Below are positions 7,843-16,894 of a stretch of 41,326 nucleotides of DNA, one piece after another (position 1 is the first letter of the stretch; the number at the start of each line of letters is the position of its first letter). The stretch covers positions 1-41,326 of the forward strand of contig CACWIW010000042.1 of assembly GCA_902761035.1 (NCBI GenBank), in the 5' to 3' direction. The notes beneath the pieces are model-generated. The model was given only the letters and a program-made list of their open reading frames with translations. It was not told the origin of the DNA and did no database searches. Source of the stretch: an uncultured bacterium. Its GTDB lineage: Bacteria > Verrucomicrobiota > Kiritimatiellia > RFP12 > UBA1067. The position numbers and the translations under genes are program-made.

Positions 7843-8946
7843 TTAGGTCACGGTGAGGTGCGGGATCGTGAGCGTGAGCGTTTCGGTCGCGCCGTCCTTG
7901 GAGACTTCGGCAGCGAACGAAACGTTCGCGTACTCGCCCGGGGCGACTTCGGACTCGCCGGTAGGCTGGACTCTCACCCAAGTTCCGCCTTCGGAGATGC
8001 CGCTTTCATCTATGCCAAAGATGACAGGAGTGCCGTCCACGTTAGCGCGAATGTCGCCGAACATCCACTCGCCAGTAGGCACTTCATGTCCACCCCAGAG
8101 ACCGCTGCCCTCCAGCGTCCAGTCGTGACCGAACGTGAAGTCGCTCGCGCTGTCGCCGTCCTTGAAGGACATGATCTTGCACTTGCCGTCGCTCGTCTGG
8201 GCGATGGGCGTGGGCGCGGGCGCGGATGAGGCGTCGATAGTGGCGGTGATGGTCTTTTCGACCGGCGTCGCGGTGGCGTCGCCGCAATGGCTGACGACCG
8301 CGATCACGACGTTGCGGCCGACGAGCGACTGGACGGCAAACGCGGCGGGCAGAATGGCGTCTAGGCGGTCTTCCTCGGCCGACGTGACCGTGCAGACGCC
8401 CTCGATGGTCTCGCCGTTGGACGTGACGGCGGTCGCGGTGACGGTGTCGCCATCGATGAGGTTGAGGCCGATGCCGTTGAGCTGGAACGCCTCGCCGCCC
8501 TTGACGTGGCCAAGTGCGCAACCAACGCCGCGCACGGTGTTGACGCGGAGTTTGACGCCGTCTTGAATATTGGACATGCCGAAGTCGATGGCAGGCTTGA
8601 GGTCGCCCAGAAGCGTGGCCGTGACGCGCACGTTGTCGCGGTCGGCCTTTGAATCCTGGTTTGCGTACCATCCGCGAATGGCGAGGCCGAAGGTCATAAG
8701 GCCGCCGACCGTGACCGTCTCGCCGGTTTCGGATGTGTGCTTTGCGCAAGCCTTCACAAACGAGTTGATTAGGTCCCATGCCGCGCCGTTGCCTATCCTG
8801 ATTCCCGTCGCCTCGATGATGCGCGGGAGTATTTCCTTCTCGGCGTCAACCGAATATCCGTCGCCGACGAACTGTGCCGTGAAGCCGCCTTTCTCCGAGA
8901 ACTTCTTTGAGATCGGCGTCATGCGGTACTTCTTTATTCTTCCCAT
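7843..8946 (-). CDS. HU-like DNA-binding/DUF4469-type protein
   Basis: This 367-residue protein is the last gene of the late arm. Residues about 20-130 (GNGAAWDLINSFVKAC, ETVTVGGLMTFGLAIRG) look like the HU/IHF-like domain found in Bacteroidota and PVC bacteria. It is followed by beta-rich segments with repeated T-x-T patterns, like the Ig-like DUF4469 region, and a C-terminal beta domain (residues about 265-367). The gap to the neighbour is 134 nt, larger than elsewhere in the operon, so it may be separately expressed cargo. An alternative start is Met-9, since a ribosome site AAAGGA lies 13 nt before the first ATG. A tail or decoration role is also possible. Confidence 0.6.
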   Translation of the reverse strand: MGRIKKYRMTPISKKFSEKGGFTAQFVGDGYSVDAEKEILPRIIEATGIRIGNGAAWDLINSFVKACAKHTSETGETVTVGGLMTFGLAIRGWYANQDSKADRDNVRVTATLLGDLKPAIDFGMSNIQDGVKLRVNTVRGVGCALGHVKGGEAFQLNGIGLNLIDGDTVTATAVTSNGETIEGVCTVTSAEEDRLDAILPAAFAVQSLVGRNVVIAVVSHCGDATATPVEKTITATIDASSAPAPTPIAQTSDGKCKIMSFKDGDSASDFTFGHDWTLEGSGLWGGHEVPTGEWMFGDIRANVDGTPVIFGIDESGISEGGTWVRVQPTGESEVAPGEYANVSFAAEVSKDGATETLTLTIPHLTVT

Positions 8947-9080
8947 AATTGGGTTGATCCTTTCTTTTCGTTGTTACTTCCCGGCGGAATTGCCGGAAGA
9001 TAGGTTCCCGCTGTGCCTGTCACTTAGCGTTGCCTTTAAGGAACTAGATTGAAGAACGTGGAGGTCCTGGCGGGAAAGCG

Positions 9081-9602
9081 TTAGGGGCCGACTACGACCG
9101 TGACGGTCTGGGTGGTGGCTGCCAGCCGCTGCAGGGCGCGGAGTGCGGCGAGGTCGGGCGGAAGGTTCGCCGATTCCCACGCGGCGCGCGCCTCGTCGGC
9201 GCGGTGCTTCGCCTCGGCTGCGGCCTTGGCCGCTGCTTCGGGATCGGCGATGATGGACTGCCGCGCGCGGACGGCGCGATTGGTCATCACGAAGCCGTCG
9301 GCGTAGAGATCAACGCGCACAAACACTTCGCGTCCAACGGAGTTGGTTTCGCCGGTGGGCAGGATATACTGGCCGATGCGGTCGCCGTGCCACTTGGTAC
9401 GCCCGGACTCGGTGCCCATGTCGCGGTGGTACATGCGGTTCATCAGGCCGAGGGCTGCTTGCAGGTCGGCTTGCGTCCAGGTGTTGGTGGAGCCGTCGGC
9501 GAGTAGCGTGGTGGCCACGATGGGATCTTCTGCGGCGAGAACGCCGCAGCACAGGACGGCGGAGAGGATAAGAGCAAGACTCTTAGGGAGGGTGGTTTTC
9601 AT
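9081..9602 (-). CDS. Small secreted protein of the late operon
   Basis: This 173-residue protein has a Sec signal peptide (MKTTLPKSLALILSAVLCCGVLAA). A C-terminal Ala/Glu-rich helix (AAAKAAAEAKHRADEARAAWE) may form a coiled coil. The start overlaps the upstream stop as ATGA, so it belongs to the phage operon. A segment LQAALGLMNRMYHRDMG with a following GETNSVGREVFV is distinctive, but I do not recognise the family. Export of a phage late product suggests a lysis, exclusion or surface role. Confidence 0.7.
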   Translation of the reverse strand: MKTTLPKSLALILSAVLCCGVLAAEDPIVATTLLADGSTNTWTQADLQAALGLMNRMYHRDMGTESGRTKWHGDRIGQYILPTGETNSVGREVFVRVDLYADGFVMTNRAVRARQSIIADPEAAAKAAAEAKHRADEARAAWESANLPPDLAALRALQRLAATTQTVTVVVGP

Positions 9603-10159
9603 GGGGTTTCCTTTCTGATTGTTTTAGTGTTGGGAAATGCGGCCTTGCCGGTGCCCGGAATCGTAAAGCCCTTTATCTGCCAGACGCCGTTGGTGTGGAC
9701 GGTTGGCGCGGGCGTGAAGTCGGCCGCCACCATGACGTCGTAGTTGGTGGCGTTCGGGAGCGCGTAGTCGTAGGGATGGTCGGCGAACGTTAGGTGCGGC
9801 GAGAGGCGTACCCAGTCCGTCGGCTCCGTCAAATCAACTTGCCGCGCATAAACCAGGATGATGGCGTCATCCGGCAACAGCGGCGTGCGCTTCGCGATCG
9901 CAACGTGCGCCACGTCGTTCGTGAGGTAGGAGCCCGCGTTGCGGATGTAGGGGTCATCGACAGTGACCACGCCCTTGCGTGCGAACAGCGTACAGGCGAC
10001 GGCGATCGCGACGGCGGCCGCGACGGAGCGCGGCCCTCCCAGCCGACGCCTTGCGGCGGACGCCGACTTGCCCATGCCCGCGAGGATGACTACGGACGCA
10101 ATCAAGATGAGCGCGATCGCGCACGCCCACATTATAACGGTTTGGAGTGCGTGTATCAT
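9599..10159 (-). CDS. Membrane-anchored protein of the late operon
   Basis: From the ATG that overlaps the fibre-gene stop (ATGA), the product is 186 residues. It has one or two N-terminal membrane segments (MWACAIALILIASVVILAG and SVAAAVAIAVACTLFA) separated by a basic loop, then a beta-rich domain ending KGFTIPGTGKAAFPN. It overlaps the next gene by 4 nt. The family is unknown. Its position after the fibre gene would suit a chaperone or accessory protein, but the membrane segments argue for an envelope location. Confidence 0.65.
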   Translation of the reverse strand: MIHALQTVIMWACAIALILIASVVILAGMGKSASAARRRLGGPRSVAAAVAIAVACTLFARKGVVTVDDPYIRNAGSYLTNDVAHVAIAKRTPLLPDDAIILVYARQVDLTEPTDWVRLSPHLTFADHPYDYALPNATNYDVMVAADFTPAPTVHTNGVWQIKGFTIPGTGKAAFPNTKTIRKETP

Positions 10160-11694
10160 TGCTTGGTCCAGATGAGGTTGTTGCCGCTGACTGTCGGCAC
10201 GAACTTCGTGCCGTTGACCCAGATGCCGGACGAGAGGTCGGTGGTGGCGTTGTTGCGGATCACGACGCCGCCCTCCTGGAGGAACGAGAACTTGAAGAAC
10301 ATCGAAGGTGGCCGCGTGCCGCTGAACGTGACCGTGCAGACCCACGAACCAGCCGTGCCGCTCCACGAGACGGTCGCGCCCGCGGGCGGTGAGGATTGTT
10401 CTGTCCATATGCCCGATTCAAGAGCCGTGCTCCACCACATCGTGGGCGCTTCGGCGGACACCACCGGCACGGGCATCGTGACGGAGTTGGCGTTGACCGT
10501 GATTCCCTCGGCGTATGCGCCCACCACCTGCGCGTCTGACTTCTCGATCGAGAAGACGGGCGTGCCGTCATCTGCCGTGATGCGGAAGTAGGCGTTTGTA
10601 TCTGGGTCGAAGTCCATGCCCATGCCGTTAGACGAAAGCACCCACACCTCGCCGTAGGTATCGACGATCTTCGCGTATTCAAGGCCTCCCGCGATGACCG
10701 TGCGCGGCGTCGAAATCCACGTGGTGTTTGCGGGCGCGTCCGCGCCGAGACCGGACGTGGTACGCGACCACGCGCGCGGGGCGTAGGTATTCTTCAGCTC
10801 GTTGGTGGCGGAGTCGGTGTGGCTCTTCGCCGCCGCGAGCGTGCGGGCGAGGCCGTTGGACTCGGCCCACACCGTCACGTATTCATTGCTTTCGTTGAGC
10901 TGCATGAGACGCAGTTCCGGCGCGTGGACGGCGGAGTTGTAGTTGGTGACTTCGGCGACGACGTTGCTGCCAGAGTACAAGCGATAGACGAGCGCGGATT
11001 CGGTGCGGAGGTCTTCTAGGTCGCTGGTGACAGTGCCGAGAGCGCGCTTCGTTGCGTAGTTCGACTTCTCCGCAGACCACACGGGGTCCTCTTCCTCTAC
11101 TTCAGAGGATATGCCGAGGTCTTCGACATAGGACTTCGTTACGACATTGGAGACCGTTGTCGCGGCATTCATCGCCGCGTTGCTGACCGCCGCGTAATCG
11201 CCCGGCACGATGTCAGAGACGCGAAATTCAGTTGGGTGTGCCAAACGGGGATCTTCCCACGTAGCTAAGTGGTCCCAGAACACGAGGCGCGGATTTTCTT
11301 CCGGCTTAAATTCGCTTAGCTTGATGGTATCTGCAAGTTGCTCTATCACCCACGGCTGCATGGCAACGCCTGGCGGTGGCGGCAGGGACGCGGGCGCGAA
11401 GCCGGGCGCGTGGGTGAGGCGGAGGACCGCCGAGGCAAAGACGTTGCTCGGCGCGCCGAAGAACAGGCTCACGCGGTCTGCGCCGCAGTCCTGCGCAGGG
11501 CCGAAACTCGCCGTGATGGTGCTGCCGTCGAACGTGGCCGGCGCGCTCCACCACGCGGAGCCCATGCCGTTGGTCTGATACCAGAGGCGCACGTCCGCGC
11601 CGTCCGCGATCGGCGGCGTGGTGTAGCCCTTGAGGGTGACGGCGAGATCGACCGTCGAGCCGTGCGGCACGGGCTTGATCGGGTACGGCGGCAT
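10156..11694 (-). CDS. Probable tail fibre / receptor-binding protein
   Basis: This 512-residue protein is rich in Thr, Ser, Asn and Trp. It has alternating beta segments, central heptad-like stretches (AVSNAAMNAATTVSNVVTKS) and a C-terminal beta domain ending SGIWVNGTKFVP. This composition is typical of phage fibres. It follows the tail genes and is coupled by ATGA to the next gene. The N-terminal 130 codons overlap the upstream gene in another frame. A TGA at 11719-11721 blocks extension in frame, so either this ATG is used or a frameshift joins the two. Confidence 0.68.
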   Translation of the reverse strand: MPPYPIKPVPHGSTVDLAVTLKGYTTPPIADGADVRLWYQTNGMGSAWWSAPATFDGSTITASFGPAQDCGADRVSLFFGAPSNVFASAVLRLTHAPGFAPASLPPPPGVAMQPWVIEQLADTIKLSEFKPEENPRLVFWDHLATWEDPRLAHPTEFRVSDIVPGDYAAVSNAAMNAATTVSNVVTKSYVEDLGISSEVEEEDPVWSAEKSNYATKRALGTVTSDLEDLRTESALVYRLYSGSNVVAEVTNYNSAVHAPELRLMQLNESNEYVTVWAESNGLARTLAAAKSHTDSATNELKNTYAPRAWSRTTSGLGADAPANTTWISTPRTVIAGGLEYAKIVDTYGEVWVLSSNGMGMDFDPDTNAYFRITADDGTPVFSIEKSDAQVVGAYAEGITVNANSVTMPVPVVSAEAPTMWWSTALESGIWTEQSSPPAGATVSWSGTAGSWVCTVTFSGTRPPSMFFKFSFLQEGGVVIRNNATTDLSSGIWVNGTKFVPTVSGNNLIWTKQ

Positions 11695-13720
11695 TCCCGG
11701 CGAGTTGGTCCATCCCGGTCACGGGACCTTGCGTTGTCAGGTTGCCGTGCGTATACATCTCCCATGCGTCCGGGAATCCGTCGTTGTCGGTGTCGGCATC
11801 TTCGATGAACACCGTAGCGACTGGCGGCTCCGTGGCATCGTAGGGCACCTCAATGGGTTTTGGAGTCCAGACGTACTCTACCGCTGGGTCAAGCACGAAG
11901 CAGTTGTAGCCCCACGACTCCCAATCGGACTTCACGCCGTCGGCGTCGGTGTCGATGAAGGCGCGCACGTAGTATGTGCCGCCGCACGCCACGCCGCGAA
12001 TGACGGCGTTAGTGGCGATGGAGGATGAATATGCAATCGTCTGGACATTGGTGACGTACGTCTCAGCCACGGGCAGACCGGAGAAATCCGGCGACGTGAA
12101 CGCCTGGACGCACACGAGGTTCGTCTTGCTGTTTGTAGGATCCACGGAAAACCTAATGAGCGGGCCGAAGTACTTCACGCGCACGGCAATGGAGCCGTAT
12201 TCCTTGCCGTCAAGCAGGTTGCCGCTCGTGCCGAGACGGAAAGGAGTCTTTGGTTCGTTGTAGTTGTAAAAACAGAATTTCGAGTCGAGCATTGATGCCG
12301 CCCAGTAGTAGGTGTTCGCCGCTTCGAAGACATGGTTGCTCGACGTGACCATTCCTGCATAAACAGGTGCCGTCCACTCGTACATGCCATTCGAGTCGCG
12401 AGCGGGTGCGCGCTGTACGCCGGAGTCATAGACGACTGTCGTCTTGTCGGACTTATAGATTCGGAGGATGAATGCCGGATAGGCCTTGTCAATCGTGTTC
12501 GTGTGCGACCAGCGGAACGTCGGACGGCCTGCATACTCAATCCCAGCAAGCTTTGGATCCGGCACCGTCAGCGTCTGCCGCGGCTTATCCTCAAAACGGT
12601 TGGTGAAGAGCACCGGCAGATTGTTAAGTTCGTCGTCGCCTATCACAATGCTATACGTTGCATTTGTCACACCGCTAGACCCGAAGGCGAATATAATATT
12701 CCAGTCCAGAACCAGCTTGCCGTCGGCGAGCAGATCAGCCTCGGTCAGCGCCGGATGAACGGACATGTCAAACATCTTGTCAAACACCACGTCGTTACTG
12801 GCATATCGGCCATTGAACCATTTGCGGAAAACGCGAACACGCGTAAGCGAAAGTTTGGTAGGCATGTTCGTTCCGGGGTACTGCGATTCTTCGTTTCTTT
12901 CGTACCCAGTTGGCGCGTTGACCTCGTCACGGTCGGTGCCGCCGCCAGAGAACGCCGTCGGAAGGTCGAAGCGCGCCATGATCGGCGTAGTCTTGGTCAG
13001 CTCAACGGTGAATTCCGCGTCAGACCAGCCTACCTCAACGCCAATCGCGGCGCCGTAAGGCTCGCCGGGATTCCACTTGCCGTCGCCATTCTTGTCGAGC
13101 CACGCCGCGATTACGTGCCGTCCGCCGCGTATCCCGCGCGCGGCGACGCGGAACTCCGCCCTCGCCACGCCGCCGGTCTCGACCGTCCACGCCGCCTCGG
13201 CCCGGCCTGACGGGTTGCGCGGGCTGGTGCCGTACGCCTCAAAAACGACCTTCCCGCCAAGCTCGCCCTCGCCCGGCCCCATCACCACCGTTGCGCGGAG
13301 AGTGGGCACTGGACGGCTCGCCGCGCTGCCGGGGTCCGTGCCCGCGCGGCATTCGGCGTAGTTGCTCCAGCCGTCGTCGTCGGGATCGTCCCACGGGTCG
13401 TAGCGTCTGCGTGCCGGAGCCCTGTACCCGTCTTCCCAGCCGTCTTCCATGAAGTCGTGGTCCGCGAACATCTCGCCAAGGTAGAGGCTGCCCGAGCGGC
13501 GGTAGTAGTCGGGTATGAGCGCGGTCAGCGAGTAGGCGTTGGTCGCCGATATTCCCGCAGTCCCCGAAAGGTTGGTGAACACGTTCCCGATCAGCCACTC
13601 CGCCGCGTCGGAGAGCCCGTCGCCGTCCGCGTCGCCGTAAGGTTGGGCCGGAGGCTGCGTGGCTGCCGTCGCGGCGGCAACCGCCAGAGCCGCTGCAATC
13701 GTCGTGCAAAGTCTTTTCAT
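11306..13720 (-). CDS. Secreted protein with calcium-binding Asp-rich repeats; C-terminal end uncertain
   Basis: From the ATG at 13718-13720 a signal peptide (MKRLCTTIAAALAVAAATAA) leads into thrombospondin-3/dockerin-like Asp-rich loops: DADGDGLSDAAEW, DPDDDGWSNYAECRAG, DKNGDGKWNPGE and, near the end, DADTDNDGFPDAWEMY. Between them are beta domains (TFRWSHTNTIDKAYPAF, GGTYYVRAFIDTDADG). Convincing protein ends near 11705-11730. The last 389 nt to the stop at 11306 encode Arg/Ala-rich shadow sequence overlapping the fibre gene. A frameshift near 11700-11730 probably ends or fuses this protein. Similar proteins are common on PVC bacterial surfaces. Confidence 0.65.
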   Translation of the reverse strand: MKRLCTTIAAALAVAAATAATQPPAQPYGDADGDGLSDAAEWLIGNVFTNLSGTAGISATNAYSLTALIPDYYRRSGSLYLGEMFADHDFMEDGWEDGYRAPARRRYDPWDDPDDDGWSNYAECRAGTDPGSAASRPVPTLRATVVMGPGEGELGGKVVFEAYGTSPRNPSGRAEAAWTVETGGVARAEFRVAARGIRGGRHVIAAWLDKNGDGKWNPGEPYGAAIGVEVGWSDAEFTVELTKTTPIMARFDLPTAFSGGGTDRDEVNAPTGYERNEESQYPGTNMPTKLSLTRVRVFRKWFNGRYASNDVVFDKMFDMSVHPALTEADLLADGKLVLDWNIIFAFGSSGVTNATYSIVIGDDELNNLPVLFTNRFEDKPRQTLTVPDPKLAGIEYAGRPTFRWSHTNTIDKAYPAFILRIYKSDKTTVVYDSGVQRAPARDSNGMYEWTAPVYAGMVTSSNHVFEAANTYYWAASMLDSKFCFYNYNEPKTPFRLGTSGNLLDGKEYGSIAVRVKYFGPLIRFSVDPTNSKTNLVCVQAFTSPDFSGLPVAETYVTNVQTIAYSSSIATNAVIRGVACGGTYYVRAFIDTDADGVKSDWESWGYNCFVLDPAVEYVWTPKPIEVPYDATEPPVATVFIEDADTDNDGFPDAWEMYTHGNLTTQGPVTGMDQLAGNAAVPDQARAARLDGRSRRHPQGLHHAADRGRRGRAPLVSDQRHGLRVVERAGHVRRQHHHGEFRPCAGLRRRPREPVLRRAEQRLCLGGPPPHPRARLRARVPAATARRCHAAVGDRATCRYHQAKRI

Positions 13721-13740
13721 CGTAGTTTCCTTTCCGTTTT

Positions 13741-15138
13741 TCAGGGTAGCAGATAGAGGCTTGGCCGGAACTCCTCGGCGCAGCCGAACTTGGTCCCGGA
13801 CGCCGTGGCAGGGTCTACTCCGTCCATCGACAGGAATCCGGTCACGGCCACCGTCGCAAGAGGCGCGTCGATCTCGACCGGCACCTCGGCAGTCCCGGCC
13901 GCCGCGCTTGCGGCGAACTCGCCCGCGAGCGTGAAGCCGTCGGCGGATTTGGAGCCCGGCACCCAGAATCCCGCGTCGGCGAGCGCGGGCATCGCGAGCG
14001 ACGCCGAGCCGTCCTTCACCCACACGCGCCACGTCAGGCCGGGCGTCACGGACGCGCCGCACGCGCCCCACGAAAGCCGCAGCCGCGTTGCCTTGAACCC
14101 GAACGGGGTTGCGAACGGCACCACGAGCGCGCTGGCCTGGACGCGCCAACAGCGATTTGCCGCATCCACCAGGAATTTCGCGCCCGGACGCATGGCGCGC
14201 GGCTTGGCAGGAGGCAGCTCCGCCGCCTGACCGGCGTACAGCGCGGCGTAGGCCAGACGCAGCCCCAACGCAGATGCGGCGAAGGGCGCGTCCTTGTACG
14301 CACGGTCGTCGGGGCTGGTAGGCACGGCGTCGCCCGTGTATTGCGTCGCCACGCAGACGCCGAACGGTCCCTCGCCGGCCTCCGGCAGCGCGCCTCCCTG
14401 ACACACCGCGTACACCGCCTCCGGCTCCGGCTCGTCCTCCTCCACGTCGGCGTCGAACGCAACCTCCAGCCTCTGACCGATTACCATTCCGGAACCCTCC
14501 ACCGCGTAGAGACGCCGCTCCTTCGCGTTGTACCACTCCCATGCGTCGCAGTAGTCCTCGAGCGTGAGGTATATCCAGAGGTAGCGGCACCTGGTTCCGG
14601 CGGCGATGTCGAACGCGACTTCGCCGGACGCCGGTTCCGACGCCGTGAGATACGGCGCATCCTCGGCTGACTGCGCGAACACGGCCTCGGCGGACGGCGC
14701 GACGCCCGACCCGCCGCGCACCACGTCCCAGTCGCCGGACGGCTCTGCGGAATCGGAAAGCGCCACTGCCACGCGCACGCCGCCCTTGCAGAAGCGGTCG
14801 CGGGCGACCGGCACGGATATGGTCGTGATGTTCGCCGTGCCCTGGACGTACGCTTCCGGCAGCGTGAAGCGGTACGCCGCCATGCCCGCGTAGGCGATCT
14901 CCGTCATCGCCTTGCTGTCGTAGTTGCCGGTGAGCTTGTAGGCGTCGTAGGCGTCCGAAAACTGCGTCGATGCAGTGAAGTCGTGCCCGGTCAGCGACGC
15001 GGGGACGTTCGCCGCCTTTCGCCATTGGCACCTCTTCAGCGCCTCGAGGTTCTCTGCCATCATGGCCAGGTAAGAGCTTTTCGAGCGCGCCGGCGCGGTC
15101 GATGCCTGCGCTATAAAACGCTTGAACGGTAGTTTCAT
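13741..15138 (-). CDS. Phage tail/fibre-associated protein, function unknown
   Basis: From the ATG overlapping the upstream stop (ATGA, 15135-15138) the product is 465 residues. It has an N-terminal helical part (LAMMAENLEALKRCQWRKA) and a long beta-rich body with aromatic strands (RCRYLWIYLTLEDYCDAWEWY, GLTWRVWVKDGS). No catalytic motif or signal peptide is seen. Position between the adhesin-like gene and the fibre genes suggests a distal tail or fibre component. An upstream extension to 15180 is a shadow. Confidence 0.65.
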   Translation of the reverse strand: MKLPFKRFIAQASTAPARSKSSYLAMMAENLEALKRCQWRKAANVPASLTGHDFTASTQFSDAYDAYKLTGNYDSKAMTEIAYAGMAAYRFTLPEAYVQGTANITTISVPVARDRFCKGGVRVAVALSDSAEPSGDWDVVRGGSGVAPSAEAVFAQSAEDAPYLTASEPASGEVAFDIAAGTRCRYLWIYLTLEDYCDAWEWYNAKERRLYAVEGSGMVIGQRLEVAFDADVEEDEPEPEAVYAVCQGGALPEAGEGPFGVCVATQYTGDAVPTSPDDRAYKDAPFAASALGLRLAYAALYAGQAAELPPAKPRAMRPGAKFLVDAANRCWRVQASALVVPFATPFGFKATRLRLSWGACGASVTPGLTWRVWVKDGSASLAMPALADAGFWVPGSKSADGFTLAGEFAASAAAGTAEVPVEIDAPLATVAVTGFLSMDGVDPATASGTKFGCAEEFRPSLYLLP

Positions 15139-16043
15139 GCTGCTGCTGCTTCTCCTTCTGCGCCGCTGTCGCACGGCCACTTTGAAATGTCGTTGCCGAT
15201 GTTGTCTTCTCCGCCTGATTCGTCGTCGTTTGCGATCGCATTCCCGCCACCACCGGTTTTGTCGTGTCCGCCGCCACCGCCGCCGAAGTCGCCAGATATG
15301 GCGTTGCAGTAGTCGTCGTCACCCTCGCCCTCGTCACCTGTGAGGGATATGCGGATGGTCTGGCCATCCTCCTCCACTTCGACGCCGTCGCCGCCCTCGA
15401 TCGTGACGTCGCCGGTCAGCTCGTTGAGGGACGTTACGCCGATATTTCCGTCCTTGCCCACCACGAGCGTGCCGACTACTTTCTGCAATACCTTGCCGTC
15501 GCTCGCGACGGTGGCGATCTCGATGTATACGTCGCGTTCGCCCTGCTCGCCGAATTCCGTGACGATCTCGGCTTCGGCTTCGTGGCTCTCGTCTTCGCCT
15601 TCGCTTTCAGTTTCTTCGCCGATTTCATCTTCGGCCACGTCATCGGGCAACGTCACGTGGAGGTACACGGAACCTGACTCTCCCTCGTCCGGAAACTCGG
15701 GCAGTTCGTACCAACCCGCCGGCGCGCCGTTAGCAGCAGTGAGGCCGTCCGTGGCGTCCACGGCAGACTGCGCGATATAGAGACTATTCGACGGAAGGAA
15801 GATGCACCACTTCGCCACCTTGGCGGTCGAGCCTTCTTCCGACACCCAGACCTGGCGCACCTCGAACGGACGCGGCGTCGTCCATCCCTCGAACCTGGCC
15901 GACTCCCACTTGCCGGTCCTGCGGAGCGACTGAAGCTCCGCCTCGTGCGCGTTCACCGCGCGCGTGACGGCCGCGCCCCATGAGGCGCGCATTTTTCCGC
16001 CAAAGGATGGCGTCTCTATTTCATTTGAGGTCGTCATGTTCAT
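15135..16043 (-). CDS. Putative tail fibre/adhesin with Gly-rich C-terminus
   Basis: This 302-residue acidic protein is coupled by ATGA to the gene upstream. It contains the fibre-type motif NELTGDVTIEGGDGVEVE followed by GQTIRISLTGD, a repeat common in phage fibres. Next comes a Gly-rich, low-complexity tail (GDFGGGGGGHDKTGGGG). The middle is very acidic (EIGEETESEGEDESHEAEAE). The N-terminal part (WGAAVTRAVNAHEAELQSLRR) may attach to the tail. A receptor-binding role is inferred from motif and position. Confidence 0.65.
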   Translation of the reverse strand: MNMTTSNEIETPSFGGKMRASWGAAVTRAVNAHEAELQSLRRTGKWESARFEGWTTPRPFEVRQVWVSEEGSTAKVAKWCIFLPSNSLYIAQSAVDATDGLTAANGAPAGWYELPEFPDEGESGSVYLHVTLPDDVAEDEIGEETESEGEDESHEAEAEIVTEFGEQGERDVYIEIATVASDGKVLQKVVGTLVVGKDGNIGVTSLNELTGDVTIEGGDGVEVEEDGQTIRISLTGDEGEGDDDYCNAISGDFGGGGGGHDKTGGGGNAIANDDESGGEDNIGNDISKWPCDSGAEGEAAAA

Positions 16044-16894
16044 TGGACGTATGGCATGGACCAGCGGTTAGAACCGTAGAGGTCTGGATCCCACGGGTGC
16101 CCGTCTGGATTGTCCGACTTGAGAAGGCCCCACCAGCTCTCGGTACGCGTCCACTTGCCGTCTGTGGTCTCGTCGCAGTCATCCTGCATCTTGAGCCATT
16201 CGTAATCGCTGAGTTTGCTTGCGAGACTTCCCGGCTTCTTTGCGGCGGTACCGCCAATGCCGGATATCGGAGGATCGTCTATAAGTCCGATGTTTTCTAG
16301 GCAGTCGGGCGGCGGCGCTGCGTAGGTGCGTACGCGCGTGATGGCTGGAAAGAAGCGGATCACGCTTTCAACACCCTTCATCATCTTCGCGATCAGCGCG
16401 GCGGATGGCGGATATGTCTCCGCCACGTCAACTACCTCGCCTTTTTCGCGGTAGTTTCCAGCGGCGGCGGTCTCGCTGTCGGTCTCGCGCAGCCACTTCT
16501 CCACGACGTTGCGGAGCGGTCCTCCCGGCGTGATGCCGCAGTAAGCCATCACGCTCACGTCGTTTCGGACAGCGTGGATTTTCCAGACGTCCTTGATCGG
16601 CGCGTCCTTGGCGCCCACGGCGTCGGATTCCTTCCCCGCGTAGGGCACGCACGCAATGGAGAGCGTGCCGGTGTCGCCGTTGCCGCGCTGGAGATCCCAG
16701 GCTCTCGCGAGCCATCCCGCTACCACCACGTCGCCCTGCTTCAGGGAAGCGGAGAGACCATGTAGCACGGAATAGCCGCCCTTGAGCACGTAGGTGAAGG
16801 TCGCCTCGCCGGAATCGGACACACCTTCGCTTTCCGTGGGCTGGCGGTAGCAGCCGGCTGGAATCCTCTCGTTGACTGGTGTCGTTACTGCCAT
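16040..16894 (-). CDS. Distal tail protein, function unknown
   Basis: This 284-residue protein lies immediately downstream of the tape measure gene, with a 10-nt overlap. This is the slot of lambda-type distal tail or hub proteins. It has aromatic-rich ends (DYEWLKMQDDCDETTDGK, ESWWGLLKSDNPDGHPWDP) and a beta-rich first half (TFTYVLKGGYSVLHGL). No enzyme motif is visible. The assignment is from synteny only. Confidence 0.6.
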   Translation of the reverse strand: MAVTTPVNERIPAGCYRQPTESEGVSDSGEATFTYVLKGGYSVLHGLSASLKQGDVVVAGWLARAWDLQRGNGDTGTLSIACVPYAGKESDAVGAKDAPIKDVWKIHAVRNDVSVMAYCGITPGGPLRNVVEKWLRETDSETAAAGNYREKGEVVDVAETYPPSAALIAKMMKGVESVIRFFPAITRVRTYAAPPPDCLENIGLIDDPPISGIGGTAAKKPGSLASKLSDYEWLKMQDDCDETTDGKWTRTESWWGLLKSDNPDGHPWDPDLYGSNRWSMPYVQ

